From the NCBI GenBank assembly GCA_020634435.1, contig JACKBS010000014.1, positions 62,001-126,000 on the forward strand: 64,000 nucleotides of DNA, given 5' to 3'. A program made the translations under genes and the position numbers. Below the pieces are notes generated by a model, which searched no databases, was not told the DNA's origin, and worked only from the letters and a program-made list of their open reading frames with translations. Positions within the stretch are counted from its first letter, which is position 1; each line of letters opens with the position of its first letter. Origin of the DNA: Ardenticatenaceae bacterium. Lineage in GTDB: Bacteria; Chloroflexota; Anaerolineae; Promineifilales; Promineifilaceae. This document shows, piece by piece, positions 26,846 through 35,550 of the stretch.

Positions 26846-27236
26846 AGCAGTAAACATCAATCCGCACGCCGAATGGATCGTCCACGCAGCAAAAGCGCAT
26901 GGGCACATACATTTCGGTGTCCTCTGGCGTGTGCAGCGGTTGGCAGTTCGCCGCCACCAACGCCGCAAAGAGGCGATCCACCTCATCTGGTTCGGCCACC
27001 TGGATGGCGTATTCGGTATTGTGCGGATTAGAGTGAACGGCCGTACCGTCTTTGCTCTCAAACAAGGTGAGCCAGGTTGCGCCTAACTTCCAACCGTAAT
27101 GCGGGCCTGCTTCATAAACCTGATCCGGCGGGCCAAAAAGAGCCGTGTAAAAGTCAACGGCTTTGGCTAAATCTACAAAGTAGAGCGAAACAAAATTCAA
27201 ATCCACAATCTTGAAAGGTTTTGGATTATTGGCCAT
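26820..27236 (-). CDS. VOC-superfamily (glyoxalase/bleomycin-resistance-like) protein
   Basis: 138-residue vicinal-oxygen-chelate protein made of two beta-alpha-beta-beta-beta units. LYFVDLAKAVDFYTALFG is the usual first-helix pattern and DPFGVRIDVY the usual last strand. It could be a metal-dependent lyase or dioxygenase, or a binding protein; the metal ligands cannot be fixed from one sequence. AGGAGGTG lies 6-13 bases before the ATG at 27236. Convergent with and overlapping the SDR gene. Confidence 0.82.
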   Translation of the reverse strand: MANNPKPFKIVDLNFVSLYFVDLAKAVDFYTALFGPPDQVYEAGPHYGWKLGATWLTLFESKDGTAVHSNPHNTEYAIQVAEPDEVDRLFAALVAANCQPLHTPEDTEMYVPMRFCCVDDPFGVRIDVYCFIDRPASE

Positions 27237-27419
27237 CGGGCACCTCCTTTTTTGACCAGTTATTCGCAGATGGTAGACCATTCGTTCTAATCCAACAACT
27301 TTTGCCCTGTTCTTTTGTTCAGGTAAAGCTCCATGACGAAGGATCGATGTTACGGCCGTTTCCCTGTGCCATAATCATGCTGAAACCCCATGAATTCTAA
27401 TCACCAAACTGGAGGCAAA

Positions 27420-28442
27420 ATGCGTTACAAATTATTAGGCAAAAGTGGTTTACGTGTATCTGAACTGGCATTAGGCACAATGACCTTTGGCGAGGATTGG
27501 GGCTGGGGTGCGTCGCGGGAAGTCAGCCAGCAAATTTTTGACACCTTCGCCAACGCGGGTGGCAATTTTGTGGACACGGCCAACAATTACACCAACGGCA
27601 CCAGCGAAAAGTTTGTCGGCGAGTTTATCCACAGCGACCGGCACCATTTTGTGCTGGCAACCAAATTTACGTTGTCGGAACGGCCGTCTGACCCCAACTT
27701 CGGCGGCAACCAGCGCAAAAACCTGATGCGCTCCGTCGAAGGCAGCCTCAAGCGACTGAACACCGAGTTTATCGACCTGCTCTGGCTGCACGCTTGGGAT
27801 GGCATGACCCCGGTGGAAGAAGTGCTGCGCGGTCTTGATGACCTGGTGCGAAGCGGCAAGGTCAACTACATCGGCATTTCCGATTCACCCGCGTGGGTGG
27901 TCTCCCAAGCCAATGCCGTGGCCGACCTGCGCGGTTGGGCTAGCTTTGCGGCCTTGCAGCTGCCCTACAGCCTGTCTGGGCGTGACCCGGAGCGCGATTT
28001 GCTGCCCATGGCCAAAGCCCACCAGATGAGCGTGACGGCGTGGGGCATTTTGGGCGGTGGGGCGCTAACCGGCAAGTACAACACAGCCAGCGACGACCCT
28101 AAACGGTACAGCGATGCCGGCGAGAAACAAAAGCAGCTGGCCGAATTGGTGATGGCGGTGGCGGAACGGAACGGCCGTTCCCCGGCCCAGGTCGCCATCA
28201 ACTGGGTGCGCCAACAGCAGGCGAAAAGCTCGCTTATTCCCATACTCGGTGCCCGAACCGTGGCCCAAATTCAGGATAACCTGGCCTGTCTGGAGTGGCA
28301 GCTCTCCACCGAAGAGTTGGCCCAGCTCAGCGAAGCCAGCCCCATCGCCCTGGGTTTCCCCCACGAGTTCCTGGCCCGCGCCGAAGTGCGCCAGCTCATC
28401 TTTGGCGAAACGTTTGCCCAGATTGACAATCATCGGGAATAA
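27420..28442 (+). CDS. Aldo/keto reductase
   Basis: 340-residue NAD(P)H-dependent oxidoreductase with a TIM barrel. The catalytic tetrad pattern is visible: Asp and Tyr in FVDTANNYTNG (about 50-60), Lys in LATKFTLS (about 83), His in LLWLHAWD (about 126). The C-terminal cofactor region has IPILGARTVAQIQDNL (about 281-296). GGAGG lies 5-9 bases before the ATG. It is followed after 27 bases by a small monooxygenase-like gene and then an ankyrin gene, probably in one transcript. Likely reduces aldehydes or ketones; substrate unknown. Confidence 0.93.
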   Translation: MRYKLLGKSGLRVSELALGTMTFGEDWGWGASREVSQQIFDTFANAGGNFVDTANNYTNGTSEKFVGEFIHSDRHHFVLATKFTLSERPSDPNFGGNQRKNLMRSVEGSLKRLNTEFIDLLWLHAWDGMTPVEEVLRGLDDLVRSGKVNYIGISDSPAWVVSQANAVADLRGWASFAALQLPYSLSGRDPERDLLPMAKAHQMSVTAWGILGGGALTGKYNTASDDPKRYSDAGEKQKQLAELVMAVAERNGRSPAQVAINWVRQQQAKSSLIPILGARTVAQIQDNLACLEWQLSTEELAQLSEASPIALGFPHEFLARAEVRQLIFGETFAQIDNHRE

Positions 28443-28469
28443 TCCACCCGAAACTTAACGGAGCGTATC

Positions 28470-28796
28470 ATGAATCAAGACCATCCAGGCCACGTTTACC
28501 GTGTTGACAAATTTATCGTGCCAGAACTGGCACGCACGGAATTTTTGGCAAAAGTAAAGACCACCCACGATCTGCTAAAAACCCTGCCGGGATTTATTCA
28601 GGACATGGTGCTAGAGCAGTCGGACGGACCGGGGAAGTTTAACTTTGTGACAATGGTAGAATGGGAAGATGAAGCGGTAATGACTCAGGCGAGAACGGCC
28701 GTAACCGTCCTGCACCAGCAAATGAACTTCAATCCTCAGGAACTGTTTGCCCGCATGGGCATCACGGCCGATATGGCCACTTATCAGAAAGTATAA
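28470..28796 (+). CDS. Small ABM-like (antibiotic biosynthesis monooxygenase-type) protein
   Basis: 108 residues with the ferredoxin-like pattern of dimeric ABM-fold proteins: VDKFIVPELARTEFLAKVK, LLKTLPGFIQDMVLEQ and NFVTMVEWEDEAVM. Members include cofactor-free monooxygenases and haem-degrading enzymes, but many are uncharacterised. CGGAG lies near the usual distance before the ATG. It sits between the aldo/keto reductase and ankyrin genes. Confidence 0.7.
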   Translation: MNQDHPGHVYRVDKFIVPELARTEFLAKVKTTHDLLKTLPGFIQDMVLEQSDGPGKFNFVTMVEWEDEAVMTQARTAVTVLHQQMNFNPQELFARMGITADMATYQKV

Positions 28797-28839
28797 GCAA
28801 CACCACAGGGGCGCTGACCAGACGCGCCCAGGAGAAACG

Positions 28840-29397
28840 ATGACTCAAGAACCGCTCACCCAGGAACAAATTCGCAATTTTGTTTTGCCCGCGCATGGCA
28901 ATTTGGCCGTGGTGCAGCAGCTGCTGGCCGAAGACCCCCGCCTGCTCAACGAAAAATATCTGGAGTTCGACGAGACCGCCCTGGAAGCCGCATCGCACGT
29001 GGGCAACCGACCCATCGCTGAATTTTTGCTGGCTCAGGGCGCACCGATGAACATCTACACCGCCGCCATGTTTGGCCTGACCGATGAAGTAGAGGCCTTC
29101 CTGAACGAATCACCGGAGCTGGTTAATGGCAATGGAGTTCACGGTATTTCTTTGCTGTACCATGCGGCCCTCAGCGGCAATGTAGCGCTGGTTGAAATGC
29201 TGGCCGAACGAGGCAACGCGCAAAGCCCGGACATGCCGTTGTTGGGTGCCGTGGCATACGGCCGTTTTGAGATGGCAAAGTGGCTTCTGGATCGGGGCGC
29301 AGATACGGCCGTTACCAACTTCCAAAACAAAACTGCTCTGGACATCGCCCAAGAGCACCAAGATGAAGCCCTGATCGCCTTGCTGACGAACGCGTAA
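28840..29397 (+). CDS. Ankyrin-repeat protein
   Basis: 185 residues with about four or five ankyrin repeats: NLAVVQQLLAEDPRLLN, TALEAASHVGNRPIAEFLL, GISLLYHAALSGNVALVEML and GRFEMAKWLLDRGADTAV. No signal peptide or catalytic domain. It is probably a protein-interaction module in the cytoplasm. GGAGAAACG directly precedes the ATG at 28840; a longer frame from 28747 would overlap the previous gene. Third gene of the run starting at 27420. Confidence 0.85.
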   Translation: MTQEPLTQEQIRNFVLPAHGNLAVVQQLLAEDPRLLNEKYLEFDETALEAASHVGNRPIAEFLLAQGAPMNIYTAAMFGLTDEVEAFLNESPELVNGNGVHGISLLYHAALSGNVALVEMLAERGNAQSPDMPLLGAVAYGRFEMAKWLLDRGADTAVTNFQNKTALDIAQEHQDEALIALLTNA

Positions 29398-29435
29398 CAG
29401 CTCCACTACCCTTGATAAAAGCAAACAACTCACCT

Positions 29436-29497
29436 CTGTCATGCCCGCGAAGGCGGGCATCCAGATGAATGGACTCCCGCCTTCGCGGGAGTGACAG
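29436..29497. repeat. Palindromic repeat with CCCGCGAAGGCGGG arms
   Basis: Starts CTGTCATGCCCGCGAAGG and ends CCTTCGCGGGAGTGACAG, with each half also a small hairpin. This is a widely dispersed bacterial repeat type. It lies between convergent genes and may help end transcription. A second copy at 34457-35494 has been split by an insertion sequence. Confidence 0.85.
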
Positions 29498-29502
29498 GTT
29501 CT

Positions 29503-30915
29503 TTACGGGGCGGGATGCTCCGTAAAGCGTTTGGGCCAGCGCGTCAGGTTGAGCGCGTGGCGCACGTCGATGGCGTGTTCCCGTTCGTGCAGCGGCCAAA
29601 TGGCCAGCCAGCGGTACACACTGATTTGCGAATTCCACGGCGTGGCAAACTGCTGTGCCAGCTGTGCATCGCTCACGTTATCCAGACCATCCAGCAGCAC
29701 CTGGTACGACTTTTCATATGCCGCCCAAATCGTTTCCCATGGCAGGTCCGCCCGCTGCGCAGCCTGATCCATATTCCAGGCATTAAAATCCGCAATCGGC
29801 GCATGGCTTGGCGTCTGGCCAGCCAGCACCTGGTTTACGGCCTGGCCCCCAACATCCGCCCAGGCCGTGAGATGGCCCATCAAATCCTTCATCGTCCACA
29901 CGCCACACACCGGGCGACTGCTCCACTCTGCTTCTGGCAGCAGCGGCAGCAAGGCCAAAAACTCTTTGCGGCACGCTTTCAGCAGCGCCCGCAGCACATA
30001 TTTGGGACCAACATTTCGCTTTTCGTCTGGCGGTAATGTGTCGCGCCACGCTTGAATTTGTTGCGCGTGTTCGGCATCGTGCTGGTAGCGCCAGCGTGCC
30101 CAAACGCGCATGTAGGTGCGCCAACCCCACGGCAGCCGCACCTGGCTTTGCAGGTCAGCATCGCTCAGCCGTTTGAGCGTCTGCAAAAAGCCGCTGCGCT
30201 CCTTGAGCAGCATGGCAATGGCCTGCTCTAATGGCATCGCTTTTTGTTCAGCCAGCAGCCGCTCGTTAAAGGCGGCCATGTCGTCATCGTCGCCAATTTC
30301 CATGATTTCATGGCTACGGCCGTCGGCCACCATCTGCATCCGGTTGGTGTGAAAGCCATCCCAAAACGCCACGTGCGCCAGCAAATCCTTCACTGTCCAG
30401 CCGGGCATCGGCTCAGCTTCGGTGAGCTGCGCCTCGGATAAGCCGAGCAGCGTAGCAAACAAGCCCGCCCGCTCAGCCGCCAGCCGCGCCAGCAAATGCA
30501 GCCGCCATTGGGCCAAAATGCTCTCGATCTGCTCAATTTGTGCCGCCTCATGGGTAAGGATTTGCGCCAATACGCGCGGCACATCCCAGCCATCGGCGAA
30601 CGTTTCCGCCAGCTGCGCTTCACTAAGCTGCTGCAAACGCGCCAACACAACTTCGCGAGATTGGTGCAGGTAGCGCATCAACGTCACCTCGCTGGGCGCA
30701 GAAACCGTCTGCCCCAGTTTGGAGACCCACTCACACTCCTGAATGCCGATGTGCATCAAAATTTCGTGGATGTTTAGCTGGTCGTCGTTGGGTTTCCAGT
30801 TCCGCATGGTATGAGACAACGGCCGTATCACCCCCAACAACTGTTCCCGCTGCGCATGCAGCTTTTCCAGCAATGCTTCAAATTGAGTTTGGGTCAATGG
30901 ATCGGTGTGCTTCAT
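29503..30915 (-). CDS. Protein with three tandem DinB-like domains
   Basis: 470 residues made of three four-helix DinB/DfsB-type domains (about 10-140, 145-300 and 315-460). Each has the spaced histidines that bind a metal in this superfamily: HEILMHIG with LTHEAAQ; LLAHVAFWDGFH with YQHDAEH; LMGHLTAWAD with LHEREH. Single-domain members include thiol transferases and self-resistance cyclopropane hydrolases, so a thiol-dependent detoxifying enzyme is possible but unproven. Three copies in one chain are unusual. AGGAGA precedes the ATG at 30915; a longer frame from 30948 lacks a site. Monocistronic, flanked by palindromes on both sides. Confidence 0.8.
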   Translation of the reverse strand: MKHTDPLTQTQFEALLEKLHAQREQLLGVIRPLSHTMRNWKPNDDQLNIHEILMHIGIQECEWVSKLGQTVSAPSEVTLMRYLHQSREVVLARLQQLSEAQLAETFADGWDVPRVLAQILTHEAAQIEQIESILAQWRLHLLARLAAERAGLFATLLGLSEAQLTEAEPMPGWTVKDLLAHVAFWDGFHTNRMQMVADGRSHEIMEIGDDDDMAAFNERLLAEQKAMPLEQAIAMLLKERSGFLQTLKRLSDADLQSQVRLPWGWRTYMRVWARWRYQHDAEHAQQIQAWRDTLPPDEKRNVGPKYVLRALLKACRKEFLALLPLLPEAEWSSRPVCGVWTMKDLMGHLTAWADVGGQAVNQVLAGQTPSHAPIADFNAWNMDQAAQRADLPWETIWAAYEKSYQVLLDGLDNVSDAQLAQQFATPWNSQISVYRWLAIWPLHEREHAIDVRHALNLTRWPKRFTEHPAP

Positions 30916-31001
30916 GGTCTTCTCCTGAAACATGGCCAGTATAAGCAAATTGGGCCGAATGACAAAATCCGAAAATTCGGAGAAGTACGCAAAGTGAAAT
31001 T

Positions 31002-31040
31002 TTTCACGCCAAGGCGCAAAGAAAAAGGAGTTGTTTGCGT
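31002..31040. repeat. Imperfect palindrome, TTTCACGCCAAGGCGC family
   Basis: TTTCACGCCAAGGCGCAAAG faces TTTGCGTCTTGGCGTGA in the gap between the DinB-type gene start and the cyclase stop. The same family lies at 58975-59028. Confidence 0.75.
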
Positions 31041-31085
31041 CTTGGCGTGAGACTTAGAAATGGAATGCAATCAAGTGTCGAGAAT

Positions 31086-32957
31086 TTAGACGGCCGTTTC
31101 TTCCAGCACAATCTGGTCAGCAGGGGAAATGCGCCACAGGTTGAACCACTCATCGTCGAAGCCTTTGAGCTGGGCTTCAAATGGCGTGGCTTGCAACGGC
31201 GCTTTCATATCGTGGAGCAGTTCCTGCACTTCTGGGTCGCAGTAAACAAAGTGGGAGATGATCATGTCATCGCCCTGGGAAAATTTTTCCAGGCGGGCGG
31301 CAATGTTGATGTTGGTGCCAAAGTAATCCAGCCGTTCGTTAAGAGTAACGGCAATCGAGTGACCCGCATGGATAGCAGCTTTGAGCTGCAACGGCCGTTC
31401 CCCGTTCGGTGGATTGGCCAAAATATGCTGCGCCGCCATCATCGCCCGCAGCGCCGACACCGGGCGGCGGAAGACGGCCATTACGGCATCGCCAATCGTC
31501 TTTACAATCGCGCCATCCTCGGCAGCAATCGTGTCGCGCAGCACGTCAAAATGATTGCGCACCAGACCAAACGCCGGCGCGTCGCCAATCTCACGGTAAA
31601 GGCGGGTCGAGTCGCGCAAATCGGTAAACAGCACGGTCAGGCTGCCTACCGAAAACTGCTCACCCGGCTGCAAGTGCTCTTGGCCAAACAGATCGCGAAA
31701 TTTTTGCAGGGTCAGCACTTCAGCTGCGGTGACGGCTTGATCGCTCCAGGCCAACTCTTCGAGGATGAAAAGCTGCTCATTTGGCGTATCGTTCACCAGC
31801 TCCAGCGTAACGTCTTGGGCCAAGCTAGTTACCTCTGGCTCCCAGCCTGTAGGGGTGAGATGTACGGCAGTTTCCGCCACACCCTCATGCGCAACCTGCC
31901 ACTGCTGGCTGCCGGGCAACCCCATCGTGCGGGCACGGTACCGGCCAAAATCCAGCGTCAGGTTCAAAGAACGCTGCTCGCCTGGCGGCAACAGTTGCTG
32001 CACCACCACGTGCGGCGTTTGCTGCGGGCCAGCCACACAAAATTCCACTCGCTCCACGGGCCGGATGGAAGGGTTGGGGGCAAATGTCAGCTCGATGGAA
32101 TGCTCGCTGTCGGCTTTAAAATCAATGTTGCAAGAGGGGCAATGCACATTCGTTACCATCTCCGACAGATGGTTATGCACGCGATCCGAGGCCCCACGGC
32201 AGAGCGGGCACAGCACTTCCCATTGGAAGTCCAGCAGGCCCACGCGGGTAGCCATCATCGCCAGTTCCAGCACGTCGCGCCGCGGCATCCCCCAATGATC
32301 CGCCAGCGCATACGGCCGTAAATGAGCCAACACCAGATCATCCGCCTCTTTAATTTCGGTCAGCAGCTTCTCCACCAGCGTGGGATCGGCCCCCTGAGCC
32401 AACAACTGCTCCGCCATCACCGTCATGCGGCCTTCGGCACCAGGTACCAGACGATACGGCCGTTTGAGCAAAGCCGGTGCCGCATCAATGGCCGCCACTT
32501 TGTCGTAGGTGCGCACGGCCTTGTCAAAACGGCGTGGCGCGATGAGTCCCAAAGCAATAGGCTGGGCCAACACGCCCAAGATATTGCGCGGCTCGGACCA
32601 GGTTTCATACACCAGCGTCGCCCCACCGCCCGGACGCGGCGTCAGCGTGGCCAGGATTTCCAGCGAACGCAGCGGGCCATTTTCGTAGCGGCGCATTACG
32701 CCATATTGGTGTGGGGCCACCCATTCAAACGGCTCTTCCAGCCAAACAATGGGCAGCGGCAAACGAAACTTCAGGCGGCGACGGCCGTTGACATCTTCGC
32801 CATTTCGTCCGGGGAGAACCTCTACCGGGAAGATGCCCGTGTCGCAGTTCAGGCGGTTGGTATCGGCAAAAAAGGGCCAAAAGGCGTCGGCGTTGGCCTG
32901 AAGCTGCCATTCCCAACGATAGTAATTGCGATTGTCTGGAGGGGTGTTTGCGCTCAT
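31086..32957 (-). CDS. Adenylate/guanylate cyclase with SRPBCC and zinc-ribbon-like N-terminal domains
   Basis: 623 residues. Region 1-150 resembles an SRPBCC (START-like) ligand-binding domain (YYRWEWQLQANADAFWPFF, FEWVAPHQYGVMRRYE). The middle contains two cysteine pairs, CPLCRG and CPSCN (about 245-275), likely a zinc ribbon. The C-terminal ~190 residues are a class III nucleotide cyclase domain: VLFTDLRDSTRLYREIG carries the metal-binding Asp, then GAIVKTIGDAVMAVF and DYFGTNINIAARLE. It may make a cyclic nucleotide in answer to a hydrophobic ligand. No ribosome-binding site precedes the ATG, but TATACT lies about 8 bases upstream, so the mRNA may be leaderless. Confidence 0.88.
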   Translation of the reverse strand: MSANTPPDNRNYYRWEWQLQANADAFWPFFADTNRLNCDTGIFPVEVLPGRNGEDVNGRRRLKFRLPLPIVWLEEPFEWVAPHQYGVMRRYENGPLRSLEILATLTPRPGGGATLVYETWSEPRNILGVLAQPIALGLIAPRRFDKAVRTYDKVAAIDAAPALLKRPYRLVPGAEGRMTVMAEQLLAQGADPTLVEKLLTEIKEADDLVLAHLRPYALADHWGMPRRDVLELAMMATRVGLLDFQWEVLCPLCRGASDRVHNHLSEMVTNVHCPSCNIDFKADSEHSIELTFAPNPSIRPVERVEFCVAGPQQTPHVVVQQLLPPGEQRSLNLTLDFGRYRARTMGLPGSQQWQVAHEGVAETAVHLTPTGWEPEVTSLAQDVTLELVNDTPNEQLFILEELAWSDQAVTAAEVLTLQKFRDLFGQEHLQPGEQFSVGSLTVLFTDLRDSTRLYREIGDAPAFGLVRNHFDVLRDTIAAEDGAIVKTIGDAVMAVFRRPVSALRAMMAAQHILANPPNGERPLQLKAAIHAGHSIAVTLNERLDYFGTNINIAARLEKFSQGDDMIISHFVYCDPEVQELLHDMKAPLQATPFEAQLKGFDDEWFNLWRISPADQIVLEETAV

Positions 32958-33141
32958 TATTTTTAGTATACCTTGCCCGGTGCAGCCCTTGCGTGAAGAG
33001 TTCGATGAAAATTCAGCCGCACCTTTCTGCCTTTAAGATGGTTTGACCAGGAGAAAAATTACCTCTTTGCGCCGGCTTAAGAAACGTGTAAGCATTGCGC
33101 CAGATTGAAGGGTTGAGCCAACTGGCATATACTCATACACG

Positions 33142-33957
33142 ATGAAGAAAGCAATTACGGCCGTTCCCAACGCCAGCCAAAACCGCCAGCAGATCGAGGC
33201 TGATCTCGATACCGCCCGGCAGCAGCTTCTGGATGCCGAAGCCAAATTGGCCCAGGAGCAAGCTGCTGTGAACGCGTTCCGTATGCAGTGTCGCCTCAAG
33301 CTAGGCGACCTGATCGAAGAGACGCTTTCGCTACGTGCCGAACGGGAAAGCTGCCTGACCATTCTCAAGCTGCACCAGCAGGAATTGGACATGGAAAATG
33401 CGGACCCGTTTGCCCCCGAAGGTGACCCACCCCCAACTGAAACGGGCCATTTTGACGAGATTGTGCTGCCGGAACTGGCCACACCTCAACAAGAAAAAGA
33501 AGCCGCCAAGCGACTGTACCGCGAACTGGCCCGCCGCTTTCACCCGGACCTGGCCGCAGGCGCAGCCGAGCGCGCCTACATGACGGCCATCATGGCCTCG
33601 ATCAACATTGCTTATGAGCGGCAAGATGTGGTGGCGCTGCACAATTTGGCGGGGGAGATGGACCCAACGGCCGTTGCTGAACTGGCGACCATCGACAACC
33701 TGCAAATTCGTAGCCTGCGTGAGCAATTGCTAAAAATCCAGCGGCGGCAGCGCAAAGTGCAGCAGCAGTATCGCGCTCTGCGGCAGGACAACGTGGCCAA
33801 ACTCTGGCGTAAAGCCCAACAGCTAGAAGCCGAGGGCAAAAGCTGGTGGGAAGCCGTCAAACAAGATTTACAGAACATCATCGCCCAGACGCGGTCTGAG
33901 CTGGCCCAGCTACAAACGCAGCTCAAACAGTTCGAAGGCAACGTTACGCAGCTTTAA
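33142..33957 (+). CDS. Coiled-coil protein with a central J-like domain
   Basis: 271 residues. Long coiled coils (about 12-85 and 185-265) flank a short J-type domain with RLYRELARRFHPDLAAG (HPD near 132-134) and YMTAIMASINIAYE. The HPD motif is the contact with DnaK in Hsp70 co-chaperones, so this may be a J-protein of unusual layout, with the J domain in the middle and no zinc or C-terminal substrate domain. No good ribosome-binding site is visible before the ATG. The next gene starts 42 bases later. Confidence 0.78.
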   Translation: MKKAITAVPNASQNRQQIEADLDTARQQLLDAEAKLAQEQAAVNAFRMQCRLKLGDLIEETLSLRAERESCLTILKLHQQELDMENADPFAPEGDPPPTETGHFDEIVLPELATPQQEKEAAKRLYRELARRFHPDLAAGAAERAYMTAIMASINIAYERQDVVALHNLAGEMDPTAVAELATIDNLQIRSLREQLLKIQRRQRKVQQQYRALRQDNVAKLWRKAQQLEAEGKSWWEAVKQDLQNIIAQTRSELAQLQTQLKQFEGNVTQL

Positions 33958-33999
33958 TCATAAGTCGGAGCGGCAATCCGACCCACCAAGGAGCAACCG

Positions 34000-34335
34000 A
34001 TGAGCTTTGGCATTACCAAAACCATTCCCGCCCAGCGCGGTCAAGAAGGCATCAACAGTTTGTACGATGGCAGTCTGGACGAATTTGAGTTTCATATGGC
34101 GGGCAAGCCGTCCAAACTTAACGTAGGCGACTACGTCTACACCATTTTCAACGATCAGTTGGTAGGGCGATTGAAAATCAAGGAGTTGATTGGCGGGGCC
34201 ATCAACCCGGATTCCGGCAAGCCGCGCACTTTGGTGATGGTCGCCTGCCCCGGCGAACGGCTAGAAACGCCTATTCCCCGGCAAGGCCATCGCGGCACGC
34301 GCTACTACGACGGCGCAGACTGGCCCAAAGATTAG
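34000..34335 (+). CDS. Conserved-looking hypothetical protein
   Basis: 111 residues, no signal peptide or membrane segment. The middle (VGDYVYTIFNDQLVGRLKIKE) looks like a small beta-barrel, and the C-terminus is basic and polar (RQGHRGTRYYDG). AAGGAG precedes the ATG at normal distance. I do not recognise the family. It is probably co-transcribed with the J-like gene. Confidence 0.65.
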   Translation: MSFGITKTIPAQRGQEGINSLYDGSLDEFEFHMAGKPSKLNVGDYVYTIFNDQLVGRLKIKELIGGAINPDSGKPRTLVMVACPGERLETPIPRQGHRGTRYYDGADWPKD

Positions 34336-34378
34336 TTTCGCACCTTTCGGCAGACTGGGGGAGCACTGGCTAAACAAA

Positions 34379-34415
34379 AGAGCGTTAGCTGGTTTTGGCA
34401 ACCAACTAACGCTCT
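34379..34415. terminator. Strong hairpin after the hypothetical gene
   Basis: 16-bp stem with one mismatch (AGAGCGTTAGCTGGTT, 34379-34394, and AACCAACTAACGCTCT, 34400-34415) and a 5-base loop. The plus-strand side is followed by A-rich sequence; the minus-strand side is followed by CTTTTGTTTA. It probably ends transcription, best in the minus direction. Confidence 0.55.
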
Positions 34416-34514
34416 GCAAAAAATAATAGAGCTGTTCCTTTATAAAAATTTCTACCCTGTCATACCCGCGAATGCGGGTATCCACTCCTGAAACCAAATG
34501 GATTCCCGCCTGCG

Positions 34515-35476
34515 CTGCTCTGTTGAAAACATCCAAAACAAAGCAAAAGATGCTTACGGGATTAACTGATCTAAAGCAAAATTAATGATGCAGATTGTAA
34601 ACCAACATCTTAATCGCTGGCTCACGCCGTTGCAGATAGTATTTGCGTGCCCGAATGGCGTCACCAAACTTGCGTTTGATGACCGAGATGACGGTTTCGA
34701 CCTTCCAGCGCTGCCCAAAGAGTCCATCCAGTCGGGCTACGGCAACCAAGTCAGCGCGTGCTTGGCGCAAGGGCGAGGCAATCGACCGCTTCGGACCCGT
34801 GCGACGGGCGGTATGAGGTCATCAGGTCGTACCGACTTCACATCAAAGCCACCATCAGCCAACAAAACCCATTGACCAGAACGCATAAACGGCCGTACCG
34901 CACGCCGCATCGTTTCCAATTTACTACCATCATGCCCCGGCCCATACGATTGACTCCGTCCCAAAATGAACAGGGTGTTCAGACCAACCCCATAGAATCC
35001 TTTCCAATATTGGGTGATCTTCCAGCCGCGTCGGTTGATATAGTAATCACTGGCTTGAGTCAGCTGAAACCCAGTCGCGTCAATCGCGACTGCTTCCTCC
35101 TCAATGCCCAACTCTGTCAACAAGCTGACATTCATGCGATCGATCTGGGCCAGCGTCAACAATCGAGCCGCTGCCCGCGCCAGTGCCGAGTACGTGGGCA
35201 CATCCTTGAGTCCCAGTTCCTGACCACCGCATCACTAGCCAGCAGCCACTCTTCCATATCCCGATAACTCAATCTCAGCCGATGCATCAACAAAATGCAG
35301 GTAACCAACTGCGGCTGCGTATACTTGCGCGGGCTTTTGGGATGGGAATAAGGAGCAAATTCTTTTTGTGCCAGGTTGTGGGCCATGCGAGCAAAGGTCA
35401 CAAACTGGCTTTCACGCCGATTTTTCTTAGCCATATCATCATTATCGCCGTTCTTACCATCTTTTCAACAGTGCAG
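34515..35476 (-). mobile_element. Decayed IS5-like insertion sequence, 962 bp
   Basis: The ends are inverted repeats: CTGCTCTGTTGAAAACAT at the left and, on the other strand at the right, CTGCACTGTTGAAAAGAT (two mismatches in 18). CCTGCG flanks both ends (34509-34514 and 35477-35482) as a 6-bp target duplication. The transposase inside is broken by frameshifts, so this copy cannot move by itself. Confidence 0.87.
34582..35434 (-). pseudogene. Frameshifted DDE transposase of the 34.5-35.5 kb IS
   Basis: Three pieces in different frames, in order on the minus strand: an N-terminal part from 35434 (MAKKNRRESQFVTFARMAH), a middle part from about 35225 with AIDATGF and LADGGFD (first and second catalytic Asp), and a C-terminal part ending at 34582 with RWKVETVISVIKRKFGD (catalytic Glu). 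The frame breaks lie near 35225 and 34785. The DDE pattern fits IS4/IS5-type transposases. Read through the breaks, it would be about 280 residues. Confidence 0.88.
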
Positions 35477-35550
35477 CCTGCGCGGGAATGACAGTTGTTA
35501 TTTGGGAACAACTCTAATGTTTTTGCCAACTCAGGCTATGCGTTTAGCGC

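Larger units (their letters stand above)
34457..35494. repeat. Palindromic repeat split by an insertion sequence
   Basis: Left part 34457-34514 (CTGTCATACCCGCGAATGCG ... GATTCCCGCCTGCG) and right part 35477-35494 (CCTGCGCGGGAATGACAG). Joining them at the duplicated CCTGCG restores a palindrome of the type seen intact at 29436-29497. Confidence 0.85.

Noticed and set aside
29436..29497. CCCGCGAAGGCGGG repeat as a gene-specific operator
   Set aside because: It lies between convergent genes and recurs at 34.5 kb, as expected of a dispersed repeat.
31035..32321. A 428-codon plus-strand frame antisense to the cyclase gene
   Set aside because: The minus strand encodes a full SRPBCC/cyclase protein; the plus frame has no motif and begins inside a palindromic repeat.
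34582..35434. Programmed frameshifting in the 34.5 kb transposase
   Set aside because: Two separate breaks with no slippery A/G run at either point fit mutation better than programmed frameshifting.
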